Origin: Verrucomicrobiota bacterium
GTDB lineage: Bacteria; Verrucomicrobiota; Verrucomicrobiia; Opitutales; Opitutaceae
NCBI GenBank assembly: GCA_023428905.1
Contig: JAEYWP010000024.1
Span: forward strand, 141,775-205,774
Direction of reading: 5' to 3'
DNA length: 64,000 bases
The notes beneath the pieces are model-generated. The model was not told where the DNA came from. It searched no databases and was given only the letters and a program-made list of their open reading frames with translations. A program made the translations under genes and the position numbers. Each line of letters starts with the position of its first letter. Position 1 is the stretch's first letter. Shown one piece after another: positions 46,888 through 55,300 of this stretch.

Positions 46888-48204
46888 ATGGGCCCCGGAG
46901 TCACACTGGTTGGAGGCGCCCGGCTCCCCCTCGCCTTTATCGGCGCCGGGCTCCTGGCGTTTGCGGCCGCGGTGGCCATGCTGGCGCTGGAGCCGGGCCT
47001 TCTGCTTGAGGCCCCGCTCAATCCCCGGGTGGTTGCCTGGATCCACCTCTGGCTGCCGGGTTTCCTCCTCAGCGTGTGCATTGGCTCGGTCTACCAGCTG
47101 ATGCCTGTAGTATTGGGCGTTTCCCTACGGCTTCCGCTCGCCGCCGCCTGGACCCACGCCGGACTCCACCTGGCGGGAACGCTCGCCCTGGTGCTCGGGC
47201 TCGGCACCGGACGGTATGGCTGGGCCGCCGCAGGCGGCTCCGCCCTCACCCTCGGCGTGTTCCTCCTCGTGACCGGCCTTTTCCGCACCTTCGCCGCCTC
47301 GACACGTCGCGATGCCCCCGCCTGGAGTTTCCCGCTCGCAGGGGGCTGGCTCCTGCTCACCGTGGTCTTGGGTGTGCTGATGGCGCTCAACCGGCGGCAC
47401 GCGTTTCTTCCCCTCCCCGCGGAGAATCTGCTCCGCGCCCACGCCCACCTCGGTCTCGTGGGGTTCTTCCTCACCCTGTTGCAGGGCACTACCTTTCAGC
47501 TGATCCCGATGTTCACCATGGGAAAACTGGCGCGCGCCGACCTGGTTTGGGGCGGACTTGTCTGCACCCAGGTCGGCTTGCTGCTCCTGGCGCCGGGGCT
47601 CGCCTGGGACCTCCCCGCATTGGCCGTTGCTGGCGGCGGTGTGCTTGGCACCGGGCTCCTTTTTTCCGGCACCGCCCTGGGCGCAACGCTGGCGACGCGG
47701 AGGCGCCGGGTGCTCGATCCCGGCATCCGCGCCTTCCTCGCAGGCGCGGTGTGCGCCGGGACCGCCGGGCTCGCCGGCCTCTTCCTCTTTGCCTTCGCCC
47801 CCGGAGACCGCGCCCACCAGACGCTGCTCGCGCTTTATGCCGTTCTCGCGGTGGCGGGCGGGCTTTCCCTCACCGTGCTCGGCATGCTTTGCAAAATCAT
47901 CCCGTTTCTTGTCTGGATGCGCGCATACGGCCCGCGGGTTGGGCGCGAGCCAGTGCCCGCCGCCACGTCGCTGGGCTCCGCGGCCCTGGAAAAACTCTGG
48001 TTCGCGTGCCACCTGTCCGGTCTCGGCACGGCGTTCCTCGCCCTCCTCGCCGGACGCGGCCACTACACCCTTGCCCCTGCCATCCTGCTCGGTGCCGGCG
48101 CACTCGTCTACCTGGCCAACGTCATTCGTATCCTGAGGCACCTCAAGCCACGCACCGCCTCCCGGACAGCCCCGGCCCTGAAACCCTCCGCTGCCACACC
48201 ATGA
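46888..48204 (+). CDS. Polytopic membrane protein related to heme-copper oxidase subunit I / NnrS
   Basis: The 438-residue protein has about twelve membrane helices. Potential metal-binding histidines sit in helices: His53 (WIHLWLPGFL), His185 and His187 (RAHAHLGLVGFF), and His375 (CHLSGLG). A motif G-x-x-[aromatic]-Q-L-x-P recurs (GSVYQLMP at 66-73, GTTFQLIP at 200-207, GMLCKIIP near 332-339), indicating internal duplication. The double-His copper ligand and other marks of a catalytic cbb3 or nitric oxide reductase are not seen. Together with its Dnr box and neighbours, a heme-binding NO-related or maturation role is plausible. Start at MGPGVTLVGG; the 3' end overlaps the DUF59 gene by four bases. 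Confidence 0.75.
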   Translation: MGPGVTLVGGARLPLAFIGAGLLAFAAAVAMLALEPGLLLEAPLNPRVVAWIHLWLPGFLLSVCIGSVYQLMPVVLGVSLRLPLAAAWTHAGLHLAGTLALVLGLGTGRYGWAAAGGSALTLGVFLLVTGLFRTFAASTRRDAPAWSFPLAGGWLLLTVVLGVLMALNRRHAFLPLPAENLLRAHAHLGLVGFFLTLLQGTTFQLIPMFTMGKLARADLVWGGLVCTQVGLLLLAPGLAWDLPALAVAGGGVLGTGLLFSGTALGATLATRRRRVLDPGIRAFLAGAVCAGTAGLAGLFLFAFAPGDRAHQTLLALYAVLAVAGGLSLTVLGMLCKIIPFLVWMRAYGPRVGREPVPAATSLGSAALEKLWFACHLSGLGTAFLALLAGRGHYTLAPAILLGAGALVYLANVIRILRHLKPRTASRTAPALKPSAATP

Positions 48205-48521
48205 CCGACTCCCCCGCCCTCCTTTCCGAGACCGTGATCCGCGATGCCCTGCGCGGCGTGTACGACCCTGAATTCGGGGTCAGTGTGCAGGACCTCGGAC
48301 TGATCTATGACGTGATCCTCCAGGGGGGCGCTGTTTCCGTGGCCATGACCCTCACCTCCATGTATTGTCCGGCTGGAGACGTGATGCGCGAGGGCGTTCG
48401 CGCCGCCATCGCGGCGCTCCCCGGGGTGACCGAGGTCGCAGTCGAAATCGTCTGGGAGCCGCAATGGAATCCCGAGATGCTCAGCGACGCGGCGCGGACC
48501 CAGCTGGGTTGGAACGGTTGA
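48201..48521 (+). CDS. DUF59/MIP18-family metal-sulfur cluster assembly protein
   Basis: The 106-residue protein is a SufT/PaaD-like Fe-S cluster maturation factor. It has VYDPEFGVSVQDLGLIYDV, the conserved Cys in MTLTSMYCPAGDVM, and the C-terminal VEIVWEPQWNPEMLSDAARTQLGW, which is the family signature. It overlaps the preceding membrane protein by four bases (ATGA) and converges on the next gene with a 41 bp overlap. Its role would be assembling Fe-S clusters on partner proteins, perhaps in the Dnr-controlled cluster. Confidence 0.93.
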   Translation: MTDSPALLSETVIRDALRGVYDPEFGVSVQDLGLIYDVILQGGAVSVAMTLTSMYCPAGDVMREGVRAAIAALPGVTEVAVEIVWEPQWNPEMLSDAARTQLGWNG

Positions 48522-49728
48522 GCAGCCCCCGCCGGCGGACGCCGCTCGCCACCGCCACAAGTCCGAGGAAAAGCACGACCGAACCCGCCAGGAGCAGGGC
48601 CGCCGGTGTCGGCAGGGAAGGCAGGCCGAGCCTCGCCGACAGGGGCACCGTTGCCAGCACGAGCTGCGTCGTCACCGCCCCGGACAAAAAGACGACCAGA
48701 CCCGCGCGGGCCATTCCGTGCCAGGTGAGCCACCCGGCGCGTTCTCCTAGCACCCAGAGGGCCGGCGTGACCACCCCGAGGAAAACGAGGTGGAGGAAGG
48801 CCACCGCCACCCAGCGATGGGAGACCAGGTCCTGCAGCGCGGGCCAGGCCGCGGCACACTGCAGTCCAACCTTGAGGAGCAGGCAGACGCCCGCCAGCCC
48901 CAGCAGACCCGTGGAGATCCGCCGCTCGCCCGCAAGCCCGCTCCGGGCCAGTCGCGCGAGGAGGCGCACCGTGCCGACCGTCAGGAAGGCGCCGCCCAGA
49001 GCTGCCAGCGCCCAGACCCACGCCGGAGGCTGCAGCCAGAGCGCGGACTGCGCCAGGGTCAGCACCGTTCCCGACGCCAGCCAGGGTGCCGCCCGGGCCG
49101 CGCCCCGCGGGAGGGCCGGGTCCAGCCCGCGCAGTGAGAGCAGCAGCGCGACCAGGAAGAAGACAAAAAAACCGTTGTAGTGAAAATGCAGGTACACATA
49201 GATGGAAAAGGTGTACCATGGGCTGCCCCGCAGGCCCGCGGCCGCCAGCGGCCCGAGGGCGAGTGGGCCGAGGGCCGAGAGGGCGAGAAAAAGGAAAGAC
49301 AGGCCGAGATAAACCCGGCCCGCTCCGCCAGCCGGCGCGCCACGCCAGAGCCTCCAGACGAAACGCAGCGCCACGCAGAGGTGCACGGAGGAGGCGATGA
49401 TGCTTTCGCGCGCGTAACCCTGGAGGGGAAAGGCGACGGCCATTGCGAGGGTGGACGCCTGCCCCCAGAAGAAGAGGCGGCTGTATCCACGCCATTCCGC
49501 AGCGGGGACAAAGCCCCTCAGCCCCAGGCCAAAAAAAGCGCTGAACACCCAGCCTAGAAACGCGACGTGGGAGTGCGCGTGGAGGAGATGCCCGTATTCA
49601 AGGAGTGCTCCGGGCAGGAAAGGGGCCGCGCGCAGCAAAAGCCCGATGCCTGCGGCGACCAGCAACCACCCGATGGCGGCCACGAACGCCAGTCGCCCGA
49701 GCCCACCGAAGTCACGGGTCACACCCAT
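48481..49728 (-). CDS. Histidine-rich polytopic membrane protein (heme-copper oxidase I-like)
   Basis: The 415-residue protein has about twelve helices. Helix 2 carries a His cluster, EYGHLLHAHSHVAFLGW (His47, His50, His52, His54), and a later helix has VYLHFHYNGFFVFF (His181, His183), with another His in VAFLHLVFLGVV. This resembles membrane proteins encoded near nitric oxide or nitrous oxide reduction genes. No full CuB site is visible. It is preceded by a DUF2249 gene that stops two bases before its start, so the pair is coupled. I chose MGVTRDFGGLGRL; an in-frame start 12 codons upstream would overlap that gene. Confidence 0.72.
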   Translation of the reverse strand: MGVTRDFGGLGRLAFVAAIGWLLVAAGIGLLLRAAPFLPGALLEYGHLLHAHSHVAFLGWVFSAFFGLGLRGFVPAAEWRGYSRLFFWGQASTLAMAVAFPLQGYARESIIASSVHLCVALRFVWRLWRGAPAGGAGRVYLGLSFLFLALSALGPLALGPLAAAGLRGSPWYTFSIYVYLHFHYNGFFVFFLVALLLSLRGLDPALPRGAARAAPWLASGTVLTLAQSALWLQPPAWVWALAALGGAFLTVGTVRLLARLARSGLAGERRISTGLLGLAGVCLLLKVGLQCAAAWPALQDLVSHRWVAVAFLHLVFLGVVTPALWVLGERAGWLTWHGMARAGLVVFLSGAVTTQLVLATVPLSARLGLPSLPTPAALLLAGSVVLFLGLVAVASGVRRRGLLNRSNPAGSAPRR

Positions 49729-49729
49729 G

Positions 49730-49963
49730 CTAGCAGGCGCGGAAAACGATCCGCCACGAGCCATCCTCCGCCTGCGCTGCGTGGTGCGTCAGCCCGCGCT
49801 GCGCCAGGAGCTGGTAAAGGGGCGTCGGCTGCATCGGTGCGATCAGGTGGAAATCCTGCCCGGGAAGCAGCCGCTCCACCGCGGAGAGGATCGCGCCGAG
49901 CGGCGGTTGGTGCGCGGCAAACAGCGGGCGGACGTCGAGAACCAGGGGAGCGGGTTGATCCAT
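49730..49963 (-). CDS. Single-domain DUF2249 protein
   Basis: The 77-residue protein is one DUF2249 module: LVLDVRPLFAAHQPPLGAILSAVERL, DFHLIAPMQPTPLYQLLAQRG, and the end DGSWRIVF. It resembles the second domain of the double DUF2249 protein 3 kb away, which also ends GSWVTRL. Start at MDQPAPLVLDVRP; 38 upstream in-frame codons overlap the divergent promoter region. It is the first gene of a two-gene unit with the His-rich membrane protein, 34 bp from a Dnr-type box. Confidence 0.85.
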   Translation of the reverse strand: MDQPAPLVLDVRPLFAAHQPPLGAILSAVERLLPGQDFHLIAPMQPTPLYQLLAQRGLTHHAAQAEDGSWRIVFRAC

Positions 49964-49996
49964 CTCAAGAGTGTAGCGTGCAGCCCCGCAATTGCC

Positions 49997-50010
49997 TTGA
50001 TCCGGGTCAA
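49997..50010. promoter_or_regulatory. FNR/Dnr-type palindrome in a divergent promoter
   Basis: TTGATCCGGGTCAA is TTGAT-N4-GTCAA, one base from the perfect FNR box. It lies between the DUF2249 gene (34 bp to its start) and the Crp/Fnr gene (22 bp to its GTG). The short distance to the regulator gene would allow autorepression, while the other side allows activation. Confidence 0.68.
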
Positions 50011-50031
50011 GCGCAGCCTCGACCATTCCGT

Positions 50032-50748
50032 GTGCCGACGACGCCCCATGATCTGCAGTCCTATCGCCTGACCGCACTGTCCGCGTCCCTGCGCCGGAGC
50101 CGAATGTTCGCGGATCTTGCGCCGGAGGACCTGCAGCTGATCGCGGAGGGCTGCAGCTCCCGAACCCTGCAAAAAGGCGAGGTGCTTTTTCGTCAGGGCG
50201 AGAAGGCCGATGGGTTTTATGTGATGCAGACCGGTGCGGTCAGCATCTATGCGCTCGCCCCCGACGGGCGTGAACAGATCATCTGCATCTTTCGCCCCCC
50301 CGAGAGTTTTGCCGAAGTCACCCTCGCGACGGTGGAGGCGTATCCTGCGAATGCGGTTGCGCTGGAACCTTCCCAGGTCATCCGCGTGGAAAAGCAGCGG
50401 TTCCGGCAGCTCGTCTGTCGAAAGCCCGAACTCGCACTCCACATGCTCGGATCGATGAGCCTCCACTTGAAGCACCTGGTCCAGTCGCTCCAAGCGCTCA
50501 AGGGCCAGCAGGTGGAGGGACGCCTCGCCGCATGGCTGCTGGACCACGCGCCCGCCGGTTCGTTGGAAAAACCCGACGCCTTCGTCCTTCCGGTGACAAA
50601 GCGCATCCTTGCCGGCCAACTCGGAGTCACCAGCGAAACCCTTTCCCGTACGTTGGCGCGGTTCCGCCGGGAAAACCTGATCGCGGTTGAGGGCCCCCGC
50701 GTGGCCCTGCTCGATCCCTCGGGGTTGCGTGCGTATACGGACGCCTGA
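50032..50748 (+). CDS. Crp/Fnr-family transcription regulator (Dnr-like)
   Basis: The 238-residue regulator has an N-terminal cNMP-fold sensory domain (about 25-140: LQKGEVLFRQGEKADGFYVM, SIYALAPDGREQIICIF), a long dimer helix, and a winged helix (PVTKRILAGQLGVTSETLSRTLARF). The recognition helix has E202-T-L-S205-R206, the ExxSR motif that reads TTGAT half-sites in FNR and Dnr. The four Cys of FNR are absent (Cys occur singly at 41, 85 and 129), so it should not bind a [4Fe-4S] cluster; a heme/NO-type Dnr or NnrR role fits better. Start is GTG (VPTTPHDLQSY); an internal ATG (MFADLAP) would shorten it by 24 residues. Confidence 0.9.
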   Translation: MPTTPHDLQSYRLTALSASLRRSRMFADLAPEDLQLIAEGCSSRTLQKGEVLFRQGEKADGFYVMQTGAVSIYALAPDGREQIICIFRPPESFAEVTLATVEAYPANAVALEPSQVIRVEKQRFRQLVCRKPELALHMLGSMSLHLKHLVQSLQALKGQQVEGRLAAWLLDHAPAGSLEKPDAFVLPVTKRILAGQLGVTSETLSRTLARFRRENLIAVEGPRVALLDPSGLRAYTDA

Positions 50749-50942
50749 GCCGTCGCTCGTCCCCGCAGCTGATTGTCATCAGACGCGATTGGCTGCTTTT
50801 TTGGAGTTCGCAGTCGAACCGGCAGGCCGGTCGGCGGTCTGGCCGCGCGTTTGGCTCATCTCACACCATTCTCCCACGCCGTTAACCTGCAGGATGCAGG
50901 TGCTCGGCATAGGGCGTGTGAGGTCGCGATGGGCCCGCGTGC

Positions 50943-52376
50943 ATGCTGTTCAACAGTTACGTCTTTGTCCTGCTCTTCGCCGTCACCTTTGCGCTTTATT
51001 ATGCGCCGGGGTTGGGTCGCCTGCAGGTGCCGCTGCTGATCGCGTCCAGCTTCGTGTTTTATGGATACAGTGAGCCCTGGCTGCTCCTGTTGCTGGTGGC
51101 TTCGATCCTGATCAACGCGATCTGCAGTTTTCAGGTGAATCAGACGTATGCCCCGACCCCGCGTCGCGCCTGGGCGGCCGCGGGTGTGGTGCTGAACCTC
51201 GCGATTCTCCTTTTCTTCAAGTACAGCCCGCTCACCGCGCGTATCCTCCGTCTGGATTATTGGGAAGAGGGCTCGGTCGGGCATTTCCTCGTCCACATCC
51301 CGCTTCCGATCGGGATCTCCTTTTTCACCTTCCAGGGCATCAGCCTGATGGTGGACGTGTTCAGGCAGAAACCCGGTGCGGCTGCAGAGTCCGTCCATGT
51401 GGGCGGCTTCTGGCCTTATCTGCTGAAGACCGCCTTCTTTAAATCCTTCTTCCCGCAGCTGGTCGCCGGCCCGATCGTCAAGGCGCACGATTTTTATCCT
51501 CAGATTCGCCACAAGCGGCTCCAGGATGTGCCCTGGGAAGCGGCGTTTCGGGCGCTGGTGCTCGGCTACTTCATGAAGATGGTCGTGGCGGACAACCTGA
51601 AGGACCTGACGTTCTGGCTGGCGCCAGGGCGGTACGAGACGTTTTCGAGCCCGGCCCTGCTGTTGATCCTGTTTGGCTATTCGATGCAGATCTTCGCCGA
51701 CTTCGCCGGCTACTCCCTGATCGCGATCGGCCTGGCGCGGGCGTTCGGCTACGAACTGATGCAGAACTTCAATTTCCCGTATCTCTCGCAGAGCCTCTCC
51801 GAGTTTTGGCGCCGGTGGCACATCTCGCTTTCGACCTGGCTGAAGGAGTACCTCTACATTCCCTTGGGCGGAAACCGCCGCGGTGAAGGACGCACGTACG
51901 TTAACCTGATCACCGTCATGCTGCTGGGCGGTCTCTGGCACGGCGCCGCCATCAGCTACGCGGTCTGGGGTCTGGTGCACGGCCTCGGGCTCGCGGTGGA
52001 ACGTTTCGCCACCCGGCGCCGAACCCAGCGCGACGGTGAAGCCGCGCCGTTCTCGTTCATTCGGATGCTGCTCGTCTTTTGCTTCGTTTCCCTGGCCTGG
52101 CTGCTCTTCAAGCTGCCCAACTTCCGCGACGTGCTCGGCTATTTCGCGGCGGTCGGCACAAATTGGGGGATGGAAACCGATCCGGTCTTTGTAGGCTACC
52201 TGATGCTGTATTCGAGCCCGGTCGTGCTGTGGCACGCGTGGGAGTGGTGGCGGAGCCGGGGTGCGCGGGCTCCCGCTTTTGGGCGCGCGTCGCTTTCCTT
52301 CGGATACGGAGCCTGCCTCGCGCTTCTGCTGCTCAACAGCGGATCGGCGGGCGATTTTATCTATTTCCAATTCTGA
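50943..52376 (+). CDS. MBOAT-family O-acyltransferase (AlgI/DltB-like)
   Basis: The 477-residue membrane protein transfers acyl groups, usually acetyl, from the cytosol onto extracellular polymers such as alginate or other exopolysaccharide. It has about ten helices, the MBOAT segment PIGISFFTFQGISLMVDVFR, FLPQLVAGPIVKA-type sequence FFPQLVAGPIVKAHDFYPQ, WRRWHISLSTWLKEYLYIPLGGN and the catalytic His in GGLWHGAAISYAVWG. It is followed four bases later by an SGNH-like gene, which may be the periplasmic transferase partner, as AlgJ/AlgX is for AlgI. Confidence 0.95.
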   Translation: MLFNSYVFVLLFAVTFALYYAPGLGRLQVPLLIASSFVFYGYSEPWLLLLLVASILINAICSFQVNQTYAPTPRRAWAAAGVVLNLAILLFFKYSPLTARILRLDYWEEGSVGHFLVHIPLPIGISFFTFQGISLMVDVFRQKPGAAAESVHVGGFWPYLLKTAFFKSFFPQLVAGPIVKAHDFYPQIRHKRLQDVPWEAAFRALVLGYFMKMVVADNLKDLTFWLAPGRYETFSSPALLLILFGYSMQIFADFAGYSLIAIGLARAFGYELMQNFNFPYLSQSLSEFWRRWHISLSTWLKEYLYIPLGGNRRGEGRTYVNLITVMLLGGLWHGAAISYAVWGLVHGLGLAVERFATRRRTQRDGEAAPFSFIRMLLVFCFVSLAWLLFKLPNFRDVLGYFAAVGTNWGMETDPVFVGYLMLYSSPVVLWHAWEWWRSRGARAPAFGRASLSFGYGACLALLLLNSGSAGDFIYFQF

Positions 52377-52379
52377 GCC

Positions 52380-53297
52380 ATGATCAAGGCAGCCATTCTC
52401 TGGGCGCTGGCCCTGCTCCTCGCCTACAGCGCGGTTCTCCTTGTGCCCGCCGTGTCCAAACGGTCTGCCGTCCAGGGACATGTGCAGGAGAACATCGTCC
52501 GTTATCAGGATTACGCCACGGCCTCTCCACTGCCCTCCACCGTGATCGTCGGCACCTCGCTTTCCCGGCGCCTTGCGCCCCCGGTGGAAGCGGGAACCTG
52601 CGCGAACCTTTCCCTCTCTGGCGGCAACGTCCTCACCGGACTGGACTTTGTTGGATCCCAGCCACACCTGCCCGAGGCGGTGTTTGTCGAGACCACCATG
52701 ATCACCCAGCTCGGGGGCGATGAAGCGGTGCTGGCCAACGTCAACCGCCCCGTCTTCGCCATGGCCCGCCGCCATATTCCCGCACTGCGCGAGCGTTTCC
52801 AGCCCGCCAACCTCGCGGCCTTTGTCCTGGGCAACGATTTGCTGCGGCCCGCACTGTCCGCCACCGGTCTCCCCTTGGTTGCCCCCGGGGTCTCGCACAA
52901 GGTTGTCTCACGTCAGGCGTGGCAGGCGGCGCGCGACCGGGCGGTCCGTGAGCGGTCCACCCCCTTTGACCCACCCAAACTTGACCGCCTTTGCGCCGAG
53001 CTCCGCCAGAAGATCGAGTCCCTCCAGGCCCGCGGCGTCCGCGTGACCTTGATGGAGCTGCCCCACGACCCTCAGGTGATGGCCACCACCCGTTACCGCC
53101 AGGTATCCACGGCGGTACGCCAGGCGCTGCCGGAGGCTCAGTTTGCCTGGTTGCCTCCCCCTCGCCCACACGACTTTGCGACCACCGATGGCATCCATCT
53201 CACGGACGAAGAACTCGAGCCGATCGAGAAGGAGATCGCGCATCGTATCACCGCCCTTCGCGCCCTCCCGAACGGGCGCCTGCAGGCTTCCCGGTAA
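52380..53297 (+). CDS. Membrane-anchored SGNH-like protein, MBOAT partner
   Basis: The 305-residue protein has an N-terminal membrane helix (AAILWALALLLAYSAVLLVP) and a periplasmic domain. SGNH marks are TVIVGTSLSRRL (nucleophile-like Ser) and the final ATTDGIHLTDEELEP, matching the D-x-x-H block V. The middle (residues 100-220) is helical and unassigned. Position directly after an MBOAT gene suggests it hands the acetyl group to a polymer outside the cell. Catalytic activity is inferred; overall similarity to AlgX or PatB is not obvious. Confidence 0.75.
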   Translation: MIKAAILWALALLLAYSAVLLVPAVSKRSAVQGHVQENIVRYQDYATASPLPSTVIVGTSLSRRLAPPVEAGTCANLSLSGGNVLTGLDFVGSQPHLPEAVFVETTMITQLGGDEAVLANVNRPVFAMARRHIPALRERFQPANLAAFVLGNDLLRPALSATGLPLVAPGVSHKVVSRQAWQAARDRAVRERSTPFDPPKLDRLCAELRQKIESLQARGVRVTLMELPHDPQVMATTRYRQVSTAVRQALPEAQFAWLPPPRPHDFATTDGIHLTDEELEPIEKEIAHRITALRALPNGRLQASR

Positions 53298-53570
53298 TGG
53301 CGCTCGGCTTGGCTCTGTGGTGAGATCGCGCAGGTGGTCTTCCGTGGGTTGACGGGCCCGGGTACGACTGCAAAACAGTGAGCATGTAAATAGCCACACG
53401 CTGCTGCGCTAATACCCGTGAGAATTTTAGCATCAGTACTTCCGAAGTCTCCATGGCAGCTACAGCCTATCCGTTCGAATCGTCGTCCGTTGCGCTGACC
53501 TGCTGATCCTGTGGGCTTTGTCCGTCTGATCTGGAGTGAACCGGGCAGCACGTGCGGTTCCCGCTAAAGC

Positions 53571-54992
53571 ATGATCCACTCCACTCCCACCATCATCCAG
53601 GGCGGCATGGGCGTCGCCGTTTCCAACTGGCGTCTCGCCCGAGCTGTCTCCCGTCTCGGCGAACTCGGCGTGGTTTCCGGCACCCTGCTCGCCGTGGTGC
53701 TGGCGCGCCGCCTGGCCGATGGCGATCCCGGCGGCGACATGCGTCGGGCCCTCGACGCCTTCCCCGTGCAGGCCGTCGCGCAGCGTGTCCTGGAGACTCA
53801 TTTCATTCCGGGTGGCAAGGCGCCCGACGCGCCCTATCGCGGCGTGCCGATGCCGACGGTCAACAGCCCGGCTGCGCTGACGGAACTCACCGTGGCCGCC
53901 AACTTTGTGGAAGTGTTTCTCGCCAAGGAGGGTCACAGCGGAGTGGTCGGAATCAACCTTCTGGAGAAGATCCAACTTCCCACTCTGCCCTCCCTTTTCG
54001 GGGCGATGTTGGCAGGGGTCGATTACGTGCTGATGGGTGCCGGTATCCCCCGCGCCATCCCCGGCGTGCTCGATCGCTTCGCCGCCGGCCAGCCCGCGGA
54101 GCTCCGCGTGGACTGTGAGGGCGCTGGCGACGAAGTGATCACCACCTTCGATCCCTCGGCGTTTTTGGGCGCGCCTGCTCCGACGCTTCGCCGTCCTCAG
54201 TTTCTTGCCATTGTTTCCTCCTCCGCCCTCGCCACCACACTCGCCCGGAAATCGACCGGGCGGGTCGACGGCTTTGTGGTCGAGGGAGACCGTGCGGGCG
54301 GCCACAACGCTCCTCCACGCGGCGCCTTACAGCTTTCCGATGTGGGAGAACCCATTTACGGTCCTCGCGACATTCCCGACCTGCCGAAGATCGCTGAACT
54401 GGGCCTTCCGTTTTGGCTGGCCGGATCGCGCGCCACCCCGGAGCAGCTCGCCGAAGCACGTGCCGCCGGGGCGGCTGGTATTCAGGTCGGGACCGCCTTC
54501 GCCTTCTGCGAAGACTCAGGCATCGAGCCCGCGCTTCGCCGCCGGGCGGTCGAGGCCAGCCTTTCCGGCCAGGGCCGCGTTTATACAGACCCCGTTGCCT
54601 CGCCGACGGGCTTCCCCTTCAAGGTCATGCAGCTCTCCGGCACGTTGTCCGGACAGGCAGACTACCTGGCGCGCAAGCGCATCTGTGATCTCGGCTACCT
54701 GCGCCAAGCCTATCGTCGCCCTGATGGCACGCTGGGATATCGCTGCTCCGCGGAGCCGATCGACGATTTCCTCCGCAAGGGCGGTCTCGTTGAGGACACC
54801 GTGGGGCGCAAGTGCCTGTGCAACGGGCTCGCAGCCACCGTGGGCCTCGGCCAGGTGCGCGAGGGCGAGGCCGAGCAGAGCCTCGTCACCGCCGGCAATG
54901 AAGTCTCCGAACTGGCCCGCTACATCCCGGCGGGCGCCGTTTCGTATTCAGCTGCGGACGTGCTGCGGTACCTGAAGTCCGGGACTGCGTGA
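53571..54992 (+). CDS. Nitronate monooxygenase-family flavoprotein
   Basis: The 473-residue protein is a TIM-barrel FMN enzyme of the 2-nitropropane dioxygenase group. It starts PTIIQGGMGVAVSNWRLARA, the FMN-binding opening of the family, and includes FVVEGDRAGGHNAPPRG with the usual active-site His and AGAAGIQVGTAFAFCEDSG (FMN phosphate region). It is longer than typical NMO (about 330), with insertions after the N-terminus and a C-terminal extension rich in Cys (KCLCNGLAATVG). Large members can act as enoyl-type reductases or polyketide-linked enzymes; substrate unknown. It stands alone after a 273 bp non-coding gap. Confidence 0.88.
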   Translation: MIHSTPTIIQGGMGVAVSNWRLARAVSRLGELGVVSGTLLAVVLARRLADGDPGGDMRRALDAFPVQAVAQRVLETHFIPGGKAPDAPYRGVPMPTVNSPAALTELTVAANFVEVFLAKEGHSGVVGINLLEKIQLPTLPSLFGAMLAGVDYVLMGAGIPRAIPGVLDRFAAGQPAELRVDCEGAGDEVITTFDPSAFLGAPAPTLRRPQFLAIVSSSALATTLARKSTGRVDGFVVEGDRAGGHNAPPRGALQLSDVGEPIYGPRDIPDLPKIAELGLPFWLAGSRATPEQLAEARAAGAAGIQVGTAFAFCEDSGIEPALRRRAVEASLSGQGRVYTDPVASPTGFPFKVMQLSGTLSGQADYLARKRICDLGYLRQAYRRPDGTLGYRCSAEPIDDFLRKGGLVEDTVGRKCLCNGLAATVGLGQVREGEAEQSLVTAGNEVSELARYIPAGAVSYSAADVLRYLKSGTA

Positions 54993-55231
54993 GTCCCCAG
55001 AACGCTCAACCGCCGCAGAAGCGCCTTCCGGCGTCTGCGGACGGTGCAGGGCCACCGAGGCCTGGCAGAGCGCAAACCAGACAAACAGCACCGCGCAGAC
55101 AACCGTCAGCGCGGTGGTGGTGGGAGCAGTGGCAGAGCTGGAAGCGAGGGTCACGCCGGCGAGCGTACACGGCCTTGGTGACTTTCCCGCGACTCCAGGT
55201 GACATTCCGGTGACAGACTCAATCCGTACCA

Positions 55232-55260
55232 ACCACGGATGGACACGGATGGACACGGAT
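55232..55260 (+). repeat. Left arm of a 29-bp inverted repeat
   Basis: This arm is built from repeated GGATGGACAC units, beginning ACCACGGATGGACACGGATG. It matches the reverse complement of the block at 55406-55434 in 27 of 29 positions, 145 bp away. Similar CCATCCGTG sequences are common intergenic repeats in some Verrucomicrobia and other environmental bacteria, from general knowledge. Confidence 0.85.
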
Positions 55261-55300
55261 CGCGATCGCTGGGCCATCCGTGTTACAAACGGTCACGAGC

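Noticed and set aside
50856..52898. 680-codon minus-strand frame
   Set aside because: Antisense to the MBOAT gene, whose catalytic motifs are intact; composition is a charged shadow.
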